A stretch of DNA of 64,000 bases from contig NC_066327.1 in assembly GCF_022539315.1 (NCBI RefSeq), forward strand, positions 17,356,334 to 17,420,333. Direction: 5' to 3'. The position numbers and the translations under genes are program-made. Below are positions 10,632-23,316 of this stretch, piece by piece. The notes beneath the pieces are model-generated. The model ran no database searches and had not been told where the DNA came from. It saw only the letters and a list, made by a program, of their open reading frames with translations. Position 1 is the stretch's first letter; each line of letters begins with the position of its first letter. Origin of the DNA: Serinus canaria. Its lineage: Eukaryota; Chordata; Aves; Passeriformes; Fringillidae.

Positions 10632-13600
10632 GATAGAACAGTGCTCTTCACTGCTGAGAGCCCTCTGCTAACAGGAGCAGGAATGACTTGGGGTGGCTCT
10701 GAATCCTCTGCCTTGCCCTGGCCATGGGCTCCTCTGGGCTCTGGTGGCACGGGGGTGTGTGAGTGGCTGCAGATGGACAGACAGATGGACAGATGAACTT
10801 CAGAGGCTCTGCACTCCAGGCCACCCCACAGCTCCTGCAGCCTGACTCCCACCATCCACAGCTTTTCCCAGAGCTGCCCCTCAGGAGACTCCTCAGATGT
10901 TTCTGCCTTTGAAGAGCACTGTTCCATCTGGGTGATGCTCAGGGAACATCTAAGGGTGCTTCTCGCAAGCTGAATTAATTTAGATTTCCTTGCAAGAGTT
11001 CTAAAAATGCACCTTAAACTTCAGCAGCACATGATGCTTAAGAGGCAGCTTTCTGGAAAGCCTTGGACAAAAAGAGATCTTGCACTTGCTTTCCTAATTC
11101 CTGTAATTAGTGTGGAGATCGCTGCATAGCAGCATCTTCTTCAAAGAAACTGCCTCAGACAAATATTGGCTAATGGAAATTTTACTTTCAAATGGAGCAG
11201 GGTTTGAAATCCATCCCAGCCACTGTGGGGGGATGGATGCAGGAATCAAAGATGCTCCACCAAAGCCTTCCTGGGGGCAGTCACAGGCACTCTGTGTGCT
11301 GAGCTGCTGTGGGGAGCTCGGGATCATCATCCTGCTGGCCAAGCCTCTCTATTTTCTCTTTCTCCTCCCTTGTCTGCCTTCTCCCCTTTGAATTTGGGGT
11401 CCTGGGGTGTTCTGCCTGCCCCATCCAGCTCCGCTCCCAGCCCCTCTGCTCAGTCAGTGTCTGAGTTTCCTTTGGGCAGAATCTCAAGTGTGAGCCCAGC
11501 CAAACCTTTCATTGAGCCTGCTGAAAGCAGAATGATGGTACATTAGGTCTTCCTGCCACCCATAAATGTCACCTCAGGTGAAATATAGTAGAGAAACGGC
11601 CAAGTGCATTCTTTGGTTCCTCTTTTTGCAGGGAGGTCAAATTCAAAACCAAGGACGTGGCCCAGACTCTCCCTTGTAAGTCTTTTGACAGCTCTGGGAG
11701 TGTTCTTGAGGCAGTGCTGGGCTCCAGCCCCACCACACAGCTCTGGGAGTGCTGAAAGCATCCCAGAGCTCCCCCGTGGCCCGGCTGGCAGGAGCTGGGC
11801 TGGCACAGGGGACGTGAGCAGGGTTCAGATGGGGACCACCCTGGGGCCACCCCTGCACACCGTCCCATTTCCCCTTTCCCAGCAGAAGGCTGACAAGTGC
11901 CCCAAAGGGACTGAGCAGAGCAGGGCTGCTGCTCACGGAGACACCGTGTCTCCTCTGAAAGGGGATCCTTGTGCCTAACTAATCTCCTAAATTAGCTGGA
12001 GCTGTAGGGCCTCTGCTTTCCCCTCACCTGGGGGTAACCCAATCCCGTGGCTGCTGTGCAGACACTGGTGACAGGGCAGTGCTAAGCTGGGACATTGTCA
12101 GCAGCCCCAGAGCTGTCACAGTCCCCTGCCTGTCCCCAGGCTGGCACTGTGCCCGGGGCTGGGAGTGAGGGATCCTCAGGGAAGGTGTCCTGGCTGGGCA
12201 CTAGGAAGGGAACTGCTGGGGAGCTTGGGCAGACAGCACAGCAGTGGGTGCAGCACAGGGAGATTTGGGAAAGCACACAGGAAAAGGAGTGGAAAAACAG
12301 CTAACCAGAAAAAAGTCAATTGAGTGTATTAATCTTTGCTGTATTTGAGTACTGGGAAGGGTTCTCCAAGGCTACATGTCCAGCTTGATGGCAGAGAGAG
12401 AAATTGAGGCTGGGCCAGTAAACTGGGAGGGTTGTGGTGCTCACACCTCCCAGCTGTGCGACTGGAGGAGGGGAGTTTTGCTGGTTAGAGCTGCTGAGGC
12501 AAAAAATCTTATTACAAAGTTTGGTGGTTTTAAGTGAAAAAAAAGATGGAAAAAGAAAGAACAGAACTAACATGGTGTTTCTTTTGATAAATATGATGGA
12601 GTTGGATTGTTTCAGTGTTGTGGTCTGTGGGGTCCGCAGTGAAATGCTCTGATCAGCTTTTGTAACTGGTGTGTGCAGAATGCTGCAGAGCAAAGCAGCT
12701 CGAGGCCAAATGGACAAAACAAAATCAGGAAAACCAAGAAAATGCAGAAAATTATTATGCATTGTCTTTACTCATCCATTATTTTCAATCACCTTCTCAG
12801 GCCCAAGTAATCCCATTGTTTTTCCACTGTGTGTGCTCTCCGTGGGCAGTGTTGGCTCCTTGTGCAGAGAGGAGATTTACACTCTAAAAAATGAGAGTTT
12901 GAGCCCGTGGTGCTAATGAGGCTCAAAGGAACTGTCTTTGTTTTCTGTTAGGATCTGAGCCTGGAAGTGGCCTCCTATCAAGTTATGTTGGGAATATTCC
13001 TTAGCCAGGAATGAATTTTTTGCAGTGGGGAATAACTGTTCTGGTCGTTTCCAGAAACTGCTTAAAAAGTGAAAGGAACCTCTCCCCCTTTGGAGAGCTC
13101 CTGGGGGGAGTTGCTGCTGCCATCCCAAAGTCTGTACCCTCCTTGGGGGGTGGCAGAGCACTGTTTTTCCCCCTGGGAGCATGTGGGGCAGAGCAGGGGA
13201 TCCCCCATTGCCTGCCTTGGCCATCCAGGGTCCCTCCTGGCTCCTGCAGCAGAACAGCTCTGCCAGCCAGAGGAGGGCTCAGCGTGGGGAAACAAGGACC
13301 AAATGCCCTCACTTTGCACCCAAAGCCAGGCTGCCAGGGCTCTGGGGCAGCACGGGGTGGGTGCTGCAGGGCTGGACCTACCGGAGCCTTGGGCAGGGGT
13401 CAGGGCTGCCCTCCCCCAGGGCAGGTGGTGGAGGCTGGCAGCAAGGACAGTGTCCTTCTGTATCCCTCACTTCCCTGCAGCTCTGAGCTCCCAAAAGGAG
13501 GTCACCCTCAGGCACACAGCTCAGGTTGAGCTGCTGGTGGCTGGCAGAGCCAGCTCGGCAGTGCCGTGGGGCCGCCTGGGGCACAGGATGTGTTTAGCTC

Positions 13601-14132
13601 AAATATTTGATCCTCCCAAACCCCCCACAGCTGAGCTGGGAGCTGTGATCCCACAGGGACTTTAATTTCCTTCATTTTCCAAGGATCCCATATGGTTGTT
13701 GGGGTGGCAGATGGGAGAGTTTTCTTTTCAGGGGGATGTAAGATTGCAGTGCATTGAATGCCAGAGAGGAGTGAGATTTCTGGAGGGCTGTTGAATTCTG
13801 CTTAATTGCAAACAGAATTTGTTGGTGACTAATGCACCCAGCCTTGCAGCATTATCTCATGTTAGAAGCTGTGGCACGATGGAGAAGCCATGACTAAGGC
13901 ACTGGCTCCTGATTTACCAACACTTCCCTCCTAAACTGCCGCTTTGGCTCCCTGCTGCCACATTACAACTTTTCTATTAATAATTAAGAGCTTTAACACA
14001 GTTTGAAAGCACTCGGTTCAACATAAAACCTTCCAGCCTGATTTTGAGTCAGCTGACAGCCTTTTGGACAGAGAGGAAGAGGGAGGGGGTATTGATGGAG
14101 CAGAAAATGCAGCTGCTGAGTAAAAGGTGGAG

Positions 14133-14334
14133 TGAGATATTGGGAAGCAATCCTTCCCTGTGAGGGTGGGCAGGCCCTGGCACAGGTGTCCAGAGCAGCT
14201 GGGGCTGCCCCTGGGTCCCTGGCAGTGCCCAAGGCCAGGCTGGACAGGGCTTGGACAGCCTGGGACAGTGGAAGGTTGGGGTGGCACTGGATGGGCTTTA
14301 AGGTCCCTTCCAGCCCCAGGCCATTCTGTGACTC
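14133..14334 (+). mobile_element. CR1 LINE 3' fragment
   Basis: This is a fairly complete CR1 3' end in sense orientation: GAGATATTGGGAAG, CCTTCCCTGTGAGGGTGGGC, GGCCCTGGCACAGG, GGCACTGGATGGGC, AAGGTCCCTTCCAG and ATTCTGTGACTC. It accounts for the open frames that cross it on both strands. Confidence 0.9.
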
Positions 14335-17300
14335 CAGGTCCTGTCCAGGCAGGTTTGTGTGGAGCTGTGGCTGCCTCCACTCCCTGCCCTGCCCCGTCTC
14401 CCCCTGCCTGTCCCGGTGCTGGGACTGTGAGAGCAGCCACTGCTGGGTCTGTAGCTTGCTGGTGGTACTGGTAACTCTCTGGCTCAAACCAGTTGTGCAG
14501 CTGTTACTGAAATGCCCTTCCCTGTTAAGATGTCACCATGTCCAATCACCTGAAGCTCACCTGGCACAAGGACACCTGTGCTGGCACCAGGCTGGTGCTG
14601 CAGCTTCCTTCCTGCAGTGCCTGCAGCGCTTGCTCATGCTGAGAACTCTTCCACTGCTGACTCTCTGCTTGCTCCCTCGCTGTCTGCAGCACTAGCAGCA
14701 GGCTCTGAGCTCCGTGCCAGAATTCTGTACCTGTCACCTCCTCCCTCTGCACCATCGAGCACCATCCGTCTGCGCCCGGAGATGGGAATGTGGGACAGCA
14801 GCTCCAGCTCTCCTCCCCAGAGCCAGAACTCATCCTGGGCTCGCTCTTATTCAAGTGGAAAAGCTTTTGGATGGTTTCTGAAATGACTAAAGCGGGGAAA
14901 TATTCCCACACATGGGAAATCAGCCAAGCAGCAAAGTGACAAGACAAACCCATGTGCTGGGTGTCATCAGGATTACAGAGGGACACGTCCGTGTTGTTGG
15001 AAAGAAGATCCTGAAATCTGTGCTGATGGAGATGGCAAACTGGTAAATGGAGATGTGGGGAAGGTCTGTACTGAAGAATTTGAGAATTTTTGGACCAGTT
15101 TGGTCAAGTGATGCTGACCACAGGCCATTCCAGCCGCTAATTTCTTTAAATTTCTTTAAATTTTTCCCTCCCAAACAAGCATGCAGCAACATTGCTCCCA
15201 AGAGAGCAACACTGCAGAGTTTAACATCGTTTTTCTTGCTTTAAAGTACCAAGCAAAGGAAGAGCCCTGTGAGCTGGTGGTCAGGTCTGGGGTGGTTCTG
15301 CCAGGAGTGACCAGGAGCTGCTTCCTAGAGCCCATCCATCACTCCAAGCTTTGCTAGGACCTGCTGCACTGCTTGAGCTCCATGAGCTTCCCAAACCCAG
15401 GCTGCCTCCCATTTCATTTAGGCAACGGAGCCATGGCTGCTGGTGAGCTGCAGTCTTGTCCTTGTTTCAGCAGAGCTGAAGTGCTCTGGCATTACATAAA
15501 GCTGTAATTTTCTTTTTTCTTGTTACCTTTGAGAAGAACCTTATGTTCCGCAGCTTTGTTCTATAGGAATAGATCAGGGAGCGAAGGGCTGGGTGGTCCT
15601 TGATGTATTTTTCTGCAGTCAGGTACTGATCATGTCAGAAGGGGAATATTGTTGTTTATTCTTGAGGTGATTTCATGAAAGGGCTGGAATGCATCAGTGG
15701 GCTCTGCCCGTCCATAGCTCTGAGATGTTCTGTGGCAGAAATAGCCCCGAGTTCCACAAAAATAAACAGGTTGTAAACATGTTTGAAGTGGAACCGATGT
15801 CCTCTCGGCCAGGAGATCAAAGCAGCAGAAGTTGTCTGGAGACCTGCTGAGAGGTGCTCTGAGAGCTGCACATGCCTGGGGGCCTGAGCCGGCTGTGGAG
15901 CGCCAGAGGCAGCCTGGGCAGAGGAAGAGGAATGAAAGAGGCAGGTTAGGAGAAAAGAGCACAAAAAAATTTTTTTAGCCCCAGCAACTCCAGCAGAGTC
16001 TTGAAACAAGAGTTACTGCTTTTTTTCAGTGTTTGGGCAGCAAACAAAACATCTGCTTGGGAAAGGCAGCATGTACGGCCGGCACGGGAAGCAGGGAGGA
16101 GGATTTATCTCCTAAATTCATGTCCAAGTACTGTGTTTGCTGGAAGAGTGGGATTGCCAGAGGGACACATGGAGCAGAAGGTGCAGGTGCCCCTGCAGGT
16201 GCTGTGGCACAGTGCCCTCCTTGCCCTGCCCGTGCCCAGCAGTGCTCCCTCCCTGTGGGATCGCAGCCACTGCTTCTGAGGCGCAGTCGGACCAGCAGGA
16301 AGGGCAAGAGCCTCAGGATGCCTTGGGCTACAGACTTGTGGAGTTCCCCCAGCTGCTTCTGCTAGGGAAAGGTCCATTCTCACCTTGGAAGACTCTAATT
16401 TGAGCCATTTCTTTGTTTCCTGCTTCTGATGGTTTTGGTTCTTAGCAATTTTCTCTGTTTTGTTTCCACTGTGCACCCAACAGGAAGAGCCCCTCGCAAA
16501 GCCCTCCTGAGTAAGAAGAAGGAAAAAAACCGTCCAGCTGACATTTGCTGCCTGCAGGCAGCTGCCAGAACTTCCCCCCAGCCTCTCACCATCTCTGCTC
16601 TTTTTGTGAGAAACAAAGGAAATTGGATCCTACAAGAAGACTGTTTTCCAAAACGCCAGAGATCTCGGGATAGCCCATTCCCCCCTGTGCACTGACACCT
16701 CCAGCGAGGCAGGACTTGAGTCTGGCAGTCACATAAGCTCAGGAGGGTGAAACTCAAGCAGTAGCTTGGAAATAAATACCTGTATTTCATGGGAGGGAGG
16801 TGAACCCTTCATGCCCATCATACCCCAGGGTCTGTCGGTCCTGGGCAGCTGCTCCGGTGAGTCCTGAGCTGTCCATGGGTTCTTCTTGAGGAAATGTTCT
16901 GGAAGGACTTGCAGAGCAGCTCAGTCACTGTAGGACCGTGTTCATCTCCTCTGTGAGCACCTGATGGGCACAGGGTGCTCTGCACACCCCAATGCACACG
17001 CTGGAGTTAGTGATCCGCTCTTTCCGTGGGTTTGTTGGGCACAGAGTGTTTTCTGTGACACCAAGGATCCAAAGACACCAAAATTCTGCTCCAAACTACT
17101 GATAGCTTCTCAGGCAGAGGCCAGCCCAAGTGTTGGTTCTTTCAGGCTTTTCCCCCGGGTAACTCTGAGATCCTGCTGGTTGCATTCCCCACTGTCATGA
17201 GCGGAGCGGGCGCGCAGTTGTGGAGCAATGACAGCGCCTTGAGGAGAAATTAGAGCTGCATTCTTCTGCCATGATTTCATCTCAAAAAGTGCAGTAGCAA

Positions 17301-17393
17301 TTTCCAGTCCTGGAGCCCTCTGTCACTGGATTTTCCTTCCTTTGTGCAGTGGAGAGAGCCACGGCTGATGGCAGACATGGTGTCCATCCTGTG

Positions 17394-17567
17394 CTGGCAC
17401 ACCAGAGCCACGTCACAGTGCCCATCTCATGCTGGCACACCCAGTGCCATGTCACAGTGGCCATCCCATCACTGGCACACCAGAGCCATGTCACAGTGCC
17501 CATCCCATGCTGGCACACCCAGTGCCATGTCACAGTGGCCATCCCATGCTGGCACACCCAGTGCCAT
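17394..17567. repeat. 38-40-bp minisatellite, about 4.5 copies
   Basis: Copies begin with CTGGCACAC at 17394, 17432, 17472, 17510 and 17549, giving periods of 38, 40, 38 and 39 bp. Two subtypes alternate (ACCAGAG and ACCCAGTG). Frames stay open through the array because the units lack stop codons, not because it codes. Confidence 0.9.
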
Positions 17568-19226
17568 GGCCTCTTGCACCTGGAGCCTGCTGCCCACAGC
17601 CACAGTGCTGGGAGAGCTGGTGGTTGTTGGTGGCCGCTCTCAGCAGGACAAGCTCAGCCACATTTTGGTCACCTGCTGATTGCCCCTCCAAGTCCCACCT
17701 TGGCCAGGCTCCTCTTGGAGAAGGGAATTGCTAGGCCATCTCTTTGAAAGCAGTGGTGCTTAAAGGGTTAATTTTGGCAGTTTGCCATGACTTGTGACCT
17801 TGGTAGCACCTCTGGTTTGGGGGTGGGCATAGATGGAGTATCTGGTAAGTACCAATGGCTGTCAGGTTTGGTAGAGACCAAGGAAAACTCATTTTTCAAA
17901 AGATGCACAGTTTTGATGATAGAAATGCTAAAGGATTGTTTTTAAATAGTGATGATTATTAGCAGAACATTTGGAGGATCTCGTTGATAGCCTGCCTGAC
18001 AGCATTCCCTGTTTCCCAGCCTCTGGTGAAGTCATGCTGCACTCACTGCTGTATCCATTTCTCTATGTGTGTAATCTTCTGATGTAATAAAGGTGTTGCC
18101 TGTAATTTCAGAGGGAATTAATCAGTGTCTGTTGAATCCAGTGACACAGCTTCTGCAGGGAGTCAAGCCAAGAGCTTAAGCAGAGATGGTCCAATTTCCA
18201 AGAGGAAAAGCAACCGTGTCATAAATATCCCCCCATGGTGGCAGCCAGAGGACACTGGGGAAGGTTAAACGTTGGTCTGAACTCCTGAGGTTCTCCACGT
18301 GTTCTGGAGCCACCATTCCCTGAATCCCTTCCCTCTACCCCAGGAGGCCCCAGCTGAGGGCTGAGGACAGAATCCTGGGGGTTGTGCTCTGTCCCCACCT
18401 CATCAGACCTGTGTGATCAGAGGTGCTGTCCCTCTTTCAAGGAGGAAACATAAGTCATGATGCTTTTACAAAACTTGTTTTTACAGAGGCACTTGCAGTG
18501 TGGAGAGAGATTTCTGGTGTTTCATCAGGGATGGAGTTTCTAATCTGAACTGGATAGGGAATACCAATGAGTGCTAAGCAGAGAAGCAGTAAATTAATCA
18601 AACTGGTATTTTAGTACAATAATTGCTTTTTGGTGAACTTGAGAATGACCTGAATTGAACAGTTTGGAAGGACCCAAAAACTTCTGTGTGCAATTACCGG
18701 TTCAGTAACTCGATTCAGCTCCAGTTGGCAGCTGTGGCTTCAGGAATCAGCACGAGGGGAAAAAGGGATGTAAAACTTGGAAAACTAAATCAATGGCATT
18801 TTTATACACTGAACGTATGAGCACCACAGGTGACAGACAGAGGGGGTTGGAGGCTGCTTGCAGGCATCATTAACATCCAGAAATACCAGCAGCTCTTTCT
18901 GGGAGCTCTGGGGGAAGCACAGGCAGGTAAGTGGCTGTGCTGCAGCACAGACCCTTGGCACACGGGGTGCCAGGTGCCATCGACAGTGGATGCACCTGGG
19001 GCAATGGAGTGGGGTTTGACTGGAAGATCCAGCTCTTGTTGTCCAGACGAATGCAGACCCAGCCTTGAAACACTCCCCAAGGTCTTGGCACTTCATTCTG
19101 TAGCTGTGTCTCACGCTGGGAATACTCCCAAGGCACTCGCTATCGTCGGCTGCCGTCTGTGTGTCTCTGGGTTGCTGTTTGTTGCTGTGCTTGCACGTTG
19201 ATAAGGTCTCTGGTTATGTCTTGCAG

Positions 19227-19337
19227 CCCTCAGAATCCAAGCCCAACGTCACCCCTCTCACCGTCCTGGCCCATGTTCTCTGCGCCATCAAGTCCTATGC
19301 CCACCTCCTCTACGTCCAGCGACTCATCCCCCATCAG
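19227..19337 (+). CDS. ARHGAP26: ARHGAP26 coding exon, Ser/Pro-rich linker
   Basis: After the TTGCAG acceptor this 111-bp exon reads on from the split Leu codon: PQNPSPTSPLSPSW, then MFSAPSSPMPTSSTSSDSSP and I. This is the highly conserved Ser/Pro-rich segment just before the SH3 domain of ARHGAP26. The exon ends at ATCAG before GTCTGT. Joining AG to the first C of the next exon gives Ser and keeps the frame into the SH3 domain, so this is the short-isoform join. The donor is weak (C at +3), and reading past it continues 34 codons (RSVAQFAWLFVA...) to a stop at 19438-19440. That resembles the start of the hydrophobic insert of the long human isoform as I remember it. Confidence 0.95.
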
Positions 19338-21196
19338 GTCTGTTGCACAATTCGCTTGGCTTTTTGTTGCTTTTGCTGTTTCTGTTGAATTTCCCTGTTT
19401 TCCCCCACTTCACTTCCCTTTTCCTTGGCATCCTGCTTGAACCCTCCCAAGCAGCTGTCTGCACTCAGCAAGAGGGGAGCTTTCAAGCCCTCCTGCTCCA
19501 GGAGAGCCCCTTGGAGCAGCCCGAGTCAGGCTGGAGCCAGCAGCCCCCAGGTGAGGGGAGCAGGAGCTTGCTCGGTGTCACTGCCGGGCCCAGCTCAGCA
19601 CTGCGCTGGCTTTGCTCTGCTCTGCAACAGGTAAGAAGTGTACTGAGAGGAGTAAAGAGTCTTTGGAAAGCTCTGCCACCCCTGGCTTTCTGGCCATGGC
19701 CTTGTCTGGGATCCCAGGAGGGTGATGGGCACGGGGTAGCACAGGCTGCTCCCAGGCTAAAGGTCCTTGGGCACTGCTGGAGCAAACCCTTCCTGGAAGC
19801 TGCAGAGGAACCAGGGCAGGATTCCCAGCGAGTCCCAGAGCAGTGGGTCAGGCTGAGCTGTGTGCCAGCCCCGTGGTGTCCCCCTGTGCCCTGAGCAGGT
19901 GCTGCCCGGGGTCCTGTGCCCTTGGCACCAGTGATGGCATTGTGCCCTGAGAGCCCCTTGAGCCTGGAAATTCCTTTTGTTTTCCACCTGATGGTCTCAA
20001 GCACTCCGTGTGAGCAGTGCCTCCTGGCAGTGAAGGACCCTCTGGAGTGGGAGGATTGTTTGCCCATCCTGGTTTTTAAGTGTTTGGGAGCTGCTCGTGT
20101 CAGGCAGCTGGAATTTGGAGAAGAGAGATCTCCATTTCAGGGCTTTCTTTGCAGCAGAGCCAAAACCATTCCCAGCTCCTTGGTTTGGACTTTGGTGTGA
20201 AGGGGAGCTGCTCTTGCCTTGCTGCTTCCCTGGGCTCATCCAAGATCTCAGGAACTTCAAGTCCTTGGAAAGATAAAATATCGGTAAAGCCACTGATCTG
20301 AGAATGGTGACATCTTGTTCCCCAGCCCAGCAGCTCCTGGGGGCACTTTTTCGCTTCCCTTGGCCATGTCACAGCTGAGCAGCAGTGCTGGATGTGTCTG
20401 GCTGCTCCGATGGCCAGGGCCTGGCTGGGCTGGCACTGTCACTGTCACTGCAGCCTGGCAGTGTCCCAGCTTTCCACCAGCCCTGCTCCAGCCCAAAGCT
20501 GGGAAGGATGGGTGGGGATTCCAGGTGCAGGGACAGCTCTGTGTGCCTGTGCTGTGCCTGAGGAGCCCTGAGGTCCCTCATTTTCTTCTCTCTGCCAGCA
20601 GTTGCTCCATTCCTGTCTCTCCCTGCTCCAATTCCCTCCCCTGCAGCGTGGGCATGCTGACACTTCCAGCAAAATCTAATGGCTGTTAAATCTTTTTTAC
20701 CTTTAGGTACAGTCTCTAAAGAAGTGCAGCAAATCCTTCATGGACCTGCTTGTCTTTCTGTTTTGATATAACCTAACCAAGTGCTTATTCTTCCTTGTGA
20801 AATTGTTCTTGTGGTTGCAGCTGCACTTGGATGGGTTTGGCAGAGCAGGGCCAGGGGCAGCGGGTCAGTGCCAGCACCTGCTGCCCCCTTTGCTCTGTGC
20901 CAGCCTCTGGTCAGTGATGGCCCCTCATTTACAGAACATTCCAGCTCCAGCCTAGAGGAGATGAGGGGACCCCTGGGCTGGGCTGGTGCTGTTTGGGCAC
21001 CAGTGTGGGCTCCAGTTCAGCTGGGCTCAGACTGGGATTTGCACTGGGGTGAAACGTGGCTCATCCCCGAGAGCCTTCAGCCTCTGCTGGTGTCTCCCTC
21101 CCTCCCTCTGGGGCAGCAGAGCAGCAGTGCGAGCAGAGGGGCACAGCACGGTGAGGGGTCTGAGTGGCCCTGTGCCCACTGGTGCCTCTCTTGCAG
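19338..21196 (+). other. ARHGAP26: ARHGAP26 intron, 1.9 kb
   Basis: The intron lies between the linker exon and the first SH3 exon. It is GC-rich with no recognised repeat family. The open frames it shows on both strands, up to 194 codons, lack any recognised domain. The 5' end could be included in an alternative transcript (see the weak donor at 19338). Confidence 0.85.
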
Positions 21197-21288
21197 CTCC
21201 CCTCTGCGCAAGGCCCGCGCGCTCTACGCCTGCAAGGCCGAGCACGACTCCGAGCTCTCCTTCACGGCCGGCACTGTCTTCGACAACG
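21197..21288 (+). CDS. ARHGAP26: ARHGAP26 coding exon, N-terminal half of SH3
   Basis: This 92-bp exon after TTGCAG encodes (S)SPLRKARALYACKAE, then HDSELSFTAGTVFDN and the first base of Val. It supplies the first half of the SH3 domain: the ALYAC segment corresponds to the SH3 ALYDY signature, and the acidic ELSF segment is the RT-loop and following strand. In the family this SH3 binds proline-rich partners such as focal adhesion kinase. The donor G|GTGAGT is a consensus site. A C-rich minisatellite begins about 20 bp downstream of it, and the frame remains open through that array. Confidence 0.97.
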
Positions 21289-21309
21289 GTGAGTGCTGGG
21301 TCCTCCAGG

Positions 21310-21700
21310 CCAGCCCTGCTCCCAGCCTGTGCCATGGCCAGCCCTGCTCCCAGCCTGTTCCATGGCCAGCCCTGCTCCCAGCCTGTTCCATGGCCAGCCC
21401 TGCTCCCAGCCTGTTCCATGGCCAGCCCTGCTCCCACTCTGTCCCTCAGGCCTTGCACACCCCTGGGCTCCTCCAGGCATGGCCAGCCCTGCTCCCAGCC
21501 TGTCCCTCAGGCCTTGCCCACCCCTGGGCCCCTCAGGCACAGCCAGCCCTGCTCCCAGCCTGTCCCTCAGGCCTTGCCCACCCCTGGGCCCCTCAGGCAC
21601 AGCCAGCCCTGCTCCCAGCCTGTTCCATGGCCAGCCCTGCTCCCAGCCTGTGCCATGACCAGCCCTGCTCCCGCTCTGTCCCTCGGGCCCTGCACACCCC
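21310..21700. repeat. 28-bp and roughly 60-bp compound minisatellite
   Basis: The basic 28-bp unit starts CCAGCCCTGCTCCCAGCCTG and is followed by TTCCATGG or GTGCCATGG. It repeats about four times, alternates with a longer unit containing CCCTCAGGCCTTGCCCACCC, then returns to the short unit. The + strand is C-rich and the array starts about 20 bp after the SH3-exon donor. Confidence 0.9.
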
Positions 21701-23196
21701 CTGGGCTCCAAATCCTCCTGTGGCTCCCGACCCCTCCCCTAAGCTCAAGGGAGACCCTGGTGAGCTGTGCCTGCCCCAGCGTTTGCCATTCCCAGAGCTG
21801 TTCTGTGCAGGGGAGATGAGATTCCAGATATCAGCACCAGAAATACTCGGGGCAGCTGCTGCAATGTTTTGTGCAGGAGATGGGAAAGCCACGTGTGCTT
21901 TTTCCCTCAGGATAGGAGCGCTGGAGCAGGTGGGCTTTGCTCACTCAGACCACGCTAATGAACTCAGATTTGGTGTTTCCTGCACCAAGAGTTTGTGCCC
22001 CATGGAGCTGAGCAGCTCTGGCTTAGTTATAATCCCAGTGTAACGAAAAGACTTTTTACTCCTTTCCAAGTCATTCTTGACTTTTAAATGTTAAGCATTG
22101 TCATTTGGGAAGCTGCTACCACATGCACTGTTTTTGCCCAGGGATATAGAGGCGAACACAGCAGAAAGGGGAGGAGAATGAATACATGTGAATTAAAGAC
22201 AATCCTTCTCCGAAGCAGCTCCATAGTCATCTTATAAATAAACATGGTCTCCCCTCTGAGGGCCCGTGGGAATCAGAGCAGCTAGGAGGGGAACAAGTTT
22301 GAATTAAATACATTATGTTTGCTGATAAAAATCAATGGATTATTCAAGGGAAAAAGTACACAGCGTGTTCCAGTCACTCAGCAGCGCAGCCGGGGCTCAC
22401 GTTGGCTGGGGGACGTGAGGTACAGCCAGCCTGGCTTGGTGGGACTCTTGCTGTGATCAAGGGCCTTCTCAAACCCCAGCGAAGGCAAAGGGGCCTTGGC
22501 AGCACTTGGAGCCAGGTTCCAGTTTGGCTTTGAGCTGCTGTGGGGCTGCACGTGGCTGAGCAGCAGCTCGATCCAGCTGGGGCTTGGGGCTGCTGCTGCC
22601 CACAGGGAGCAGCACCCATGTGGGCACGGTGGCACTTTGAGAGCTCCAGGTCACTGACCCAGACACGAGTGAGGGAGTGAGGCCAGACCTGCAGTCACAG
22701 CAGCCCGGGGAGCTCCAGGAGCTCAGGCTTCCCACCATGACTGTGGGAGAGGGGATGTTCCTCTGCCTGCAGGCGTAGCCCTGGCCTGCCTCCTGCAAAA
22801 TCAGCAAATTTTTGGGGGTTGATTGAATAAAGAAAGGCTTTTGAGGACCGATCAGGTTTCTGGTTGCACACAATCAGGTTGCAGGGTTTGCTTTCCCACT
22901 GGGATTGTTCTCTAATACAATTTCTCTCCCAGCCTGGGCCCAGGCCAAGGCGGGATGTGCAGAGTTACCATGTGATGGAGCTAACCACGTTCTCTCCAAC
23001 TTCCACAAGATCTTAGCTCAAATCCAGGGGAAGTTTTGAGCCCCTTTTTTTATCCCAGATACTTCACTTCTCTCAGCCCAGCAGCCCCAGGGAGTATTTG
23101 GAGCCTGCAGCTCACTTGCTGAAGGAAAGGCCAAGGAGTCCCACGGGGAGCAGGCAGGGACAGAGCACTTCAGCTGCCTGAGCCCCTTGGTGTCTT

Positions 23197-23260
23197 CACA
23201 GAACCATGGAATGGTTTGGGTCAGAAGGGACCTTGAAGATCATCTTTAAGTCTGTTCCCT
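23197..23260 (-). mobile_element. CR1 LINE terminal fragment, antisense
   Basis: On + it reads CAGAACCATGGAATGGTTTG, then GGTCAGAAGGGACCTTGAAG and ATCATC, the reverse complement of the CR1 3' terminus. It ends about 55 bp before the last ARHGAP26 coding exon. Confidence 0.8.
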
Positions 23261-23316
23261 TTCTTAAAAGTGAGCACAAATGCAAGGTCTGAGCTGCCCT
23301 TCCTCTGTCTCTGCAG

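Larger units (their letters stand above)
3298..19226 (+). other. ARHGAP26: ARHGAP26 intron, 15.9 kb
   Basis: The intron runs from GTAAGT to TTGCAG between the two linker exons. It contains CR1 fragments (about 6791, 7586, 8378, 10045 and 14133), a 32-bp minisatellite at 3983-4110, a 38-40-bp minisatellite at 17394-17567 and a perfect foldback at 10577-10631. A TATA-rich simple stretch lies at about 9990-10035. I saw no additional exon. The open frames of 100-198 codons here are GC-rich, repeat-derived or overlap one another on both strands. Confidence 0.9.
21289..23316 (+). other. ARHGAP26: ARHGAP26 last intron, 2.0 kb
   Basis: The intron separates the two SH3 exons. It starts with GTGAGT and carries a minisatellite at 21310-21700, an AT-rich block at about 22040-22350 and a CR1 tail at 23197-23260. 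It ends with a pyrimidine tract and CTCTGCAG. No further exon was seen. Confidence 0.93.

Noticed and set aside
20781..22043. 420-codon + strand frame treated as an independent gene
   Set aside because: It is the SH3 exon joined to upstream intron and a downstream minisatellite; the splice sites at 21197 and 21288 explain the conserved part.
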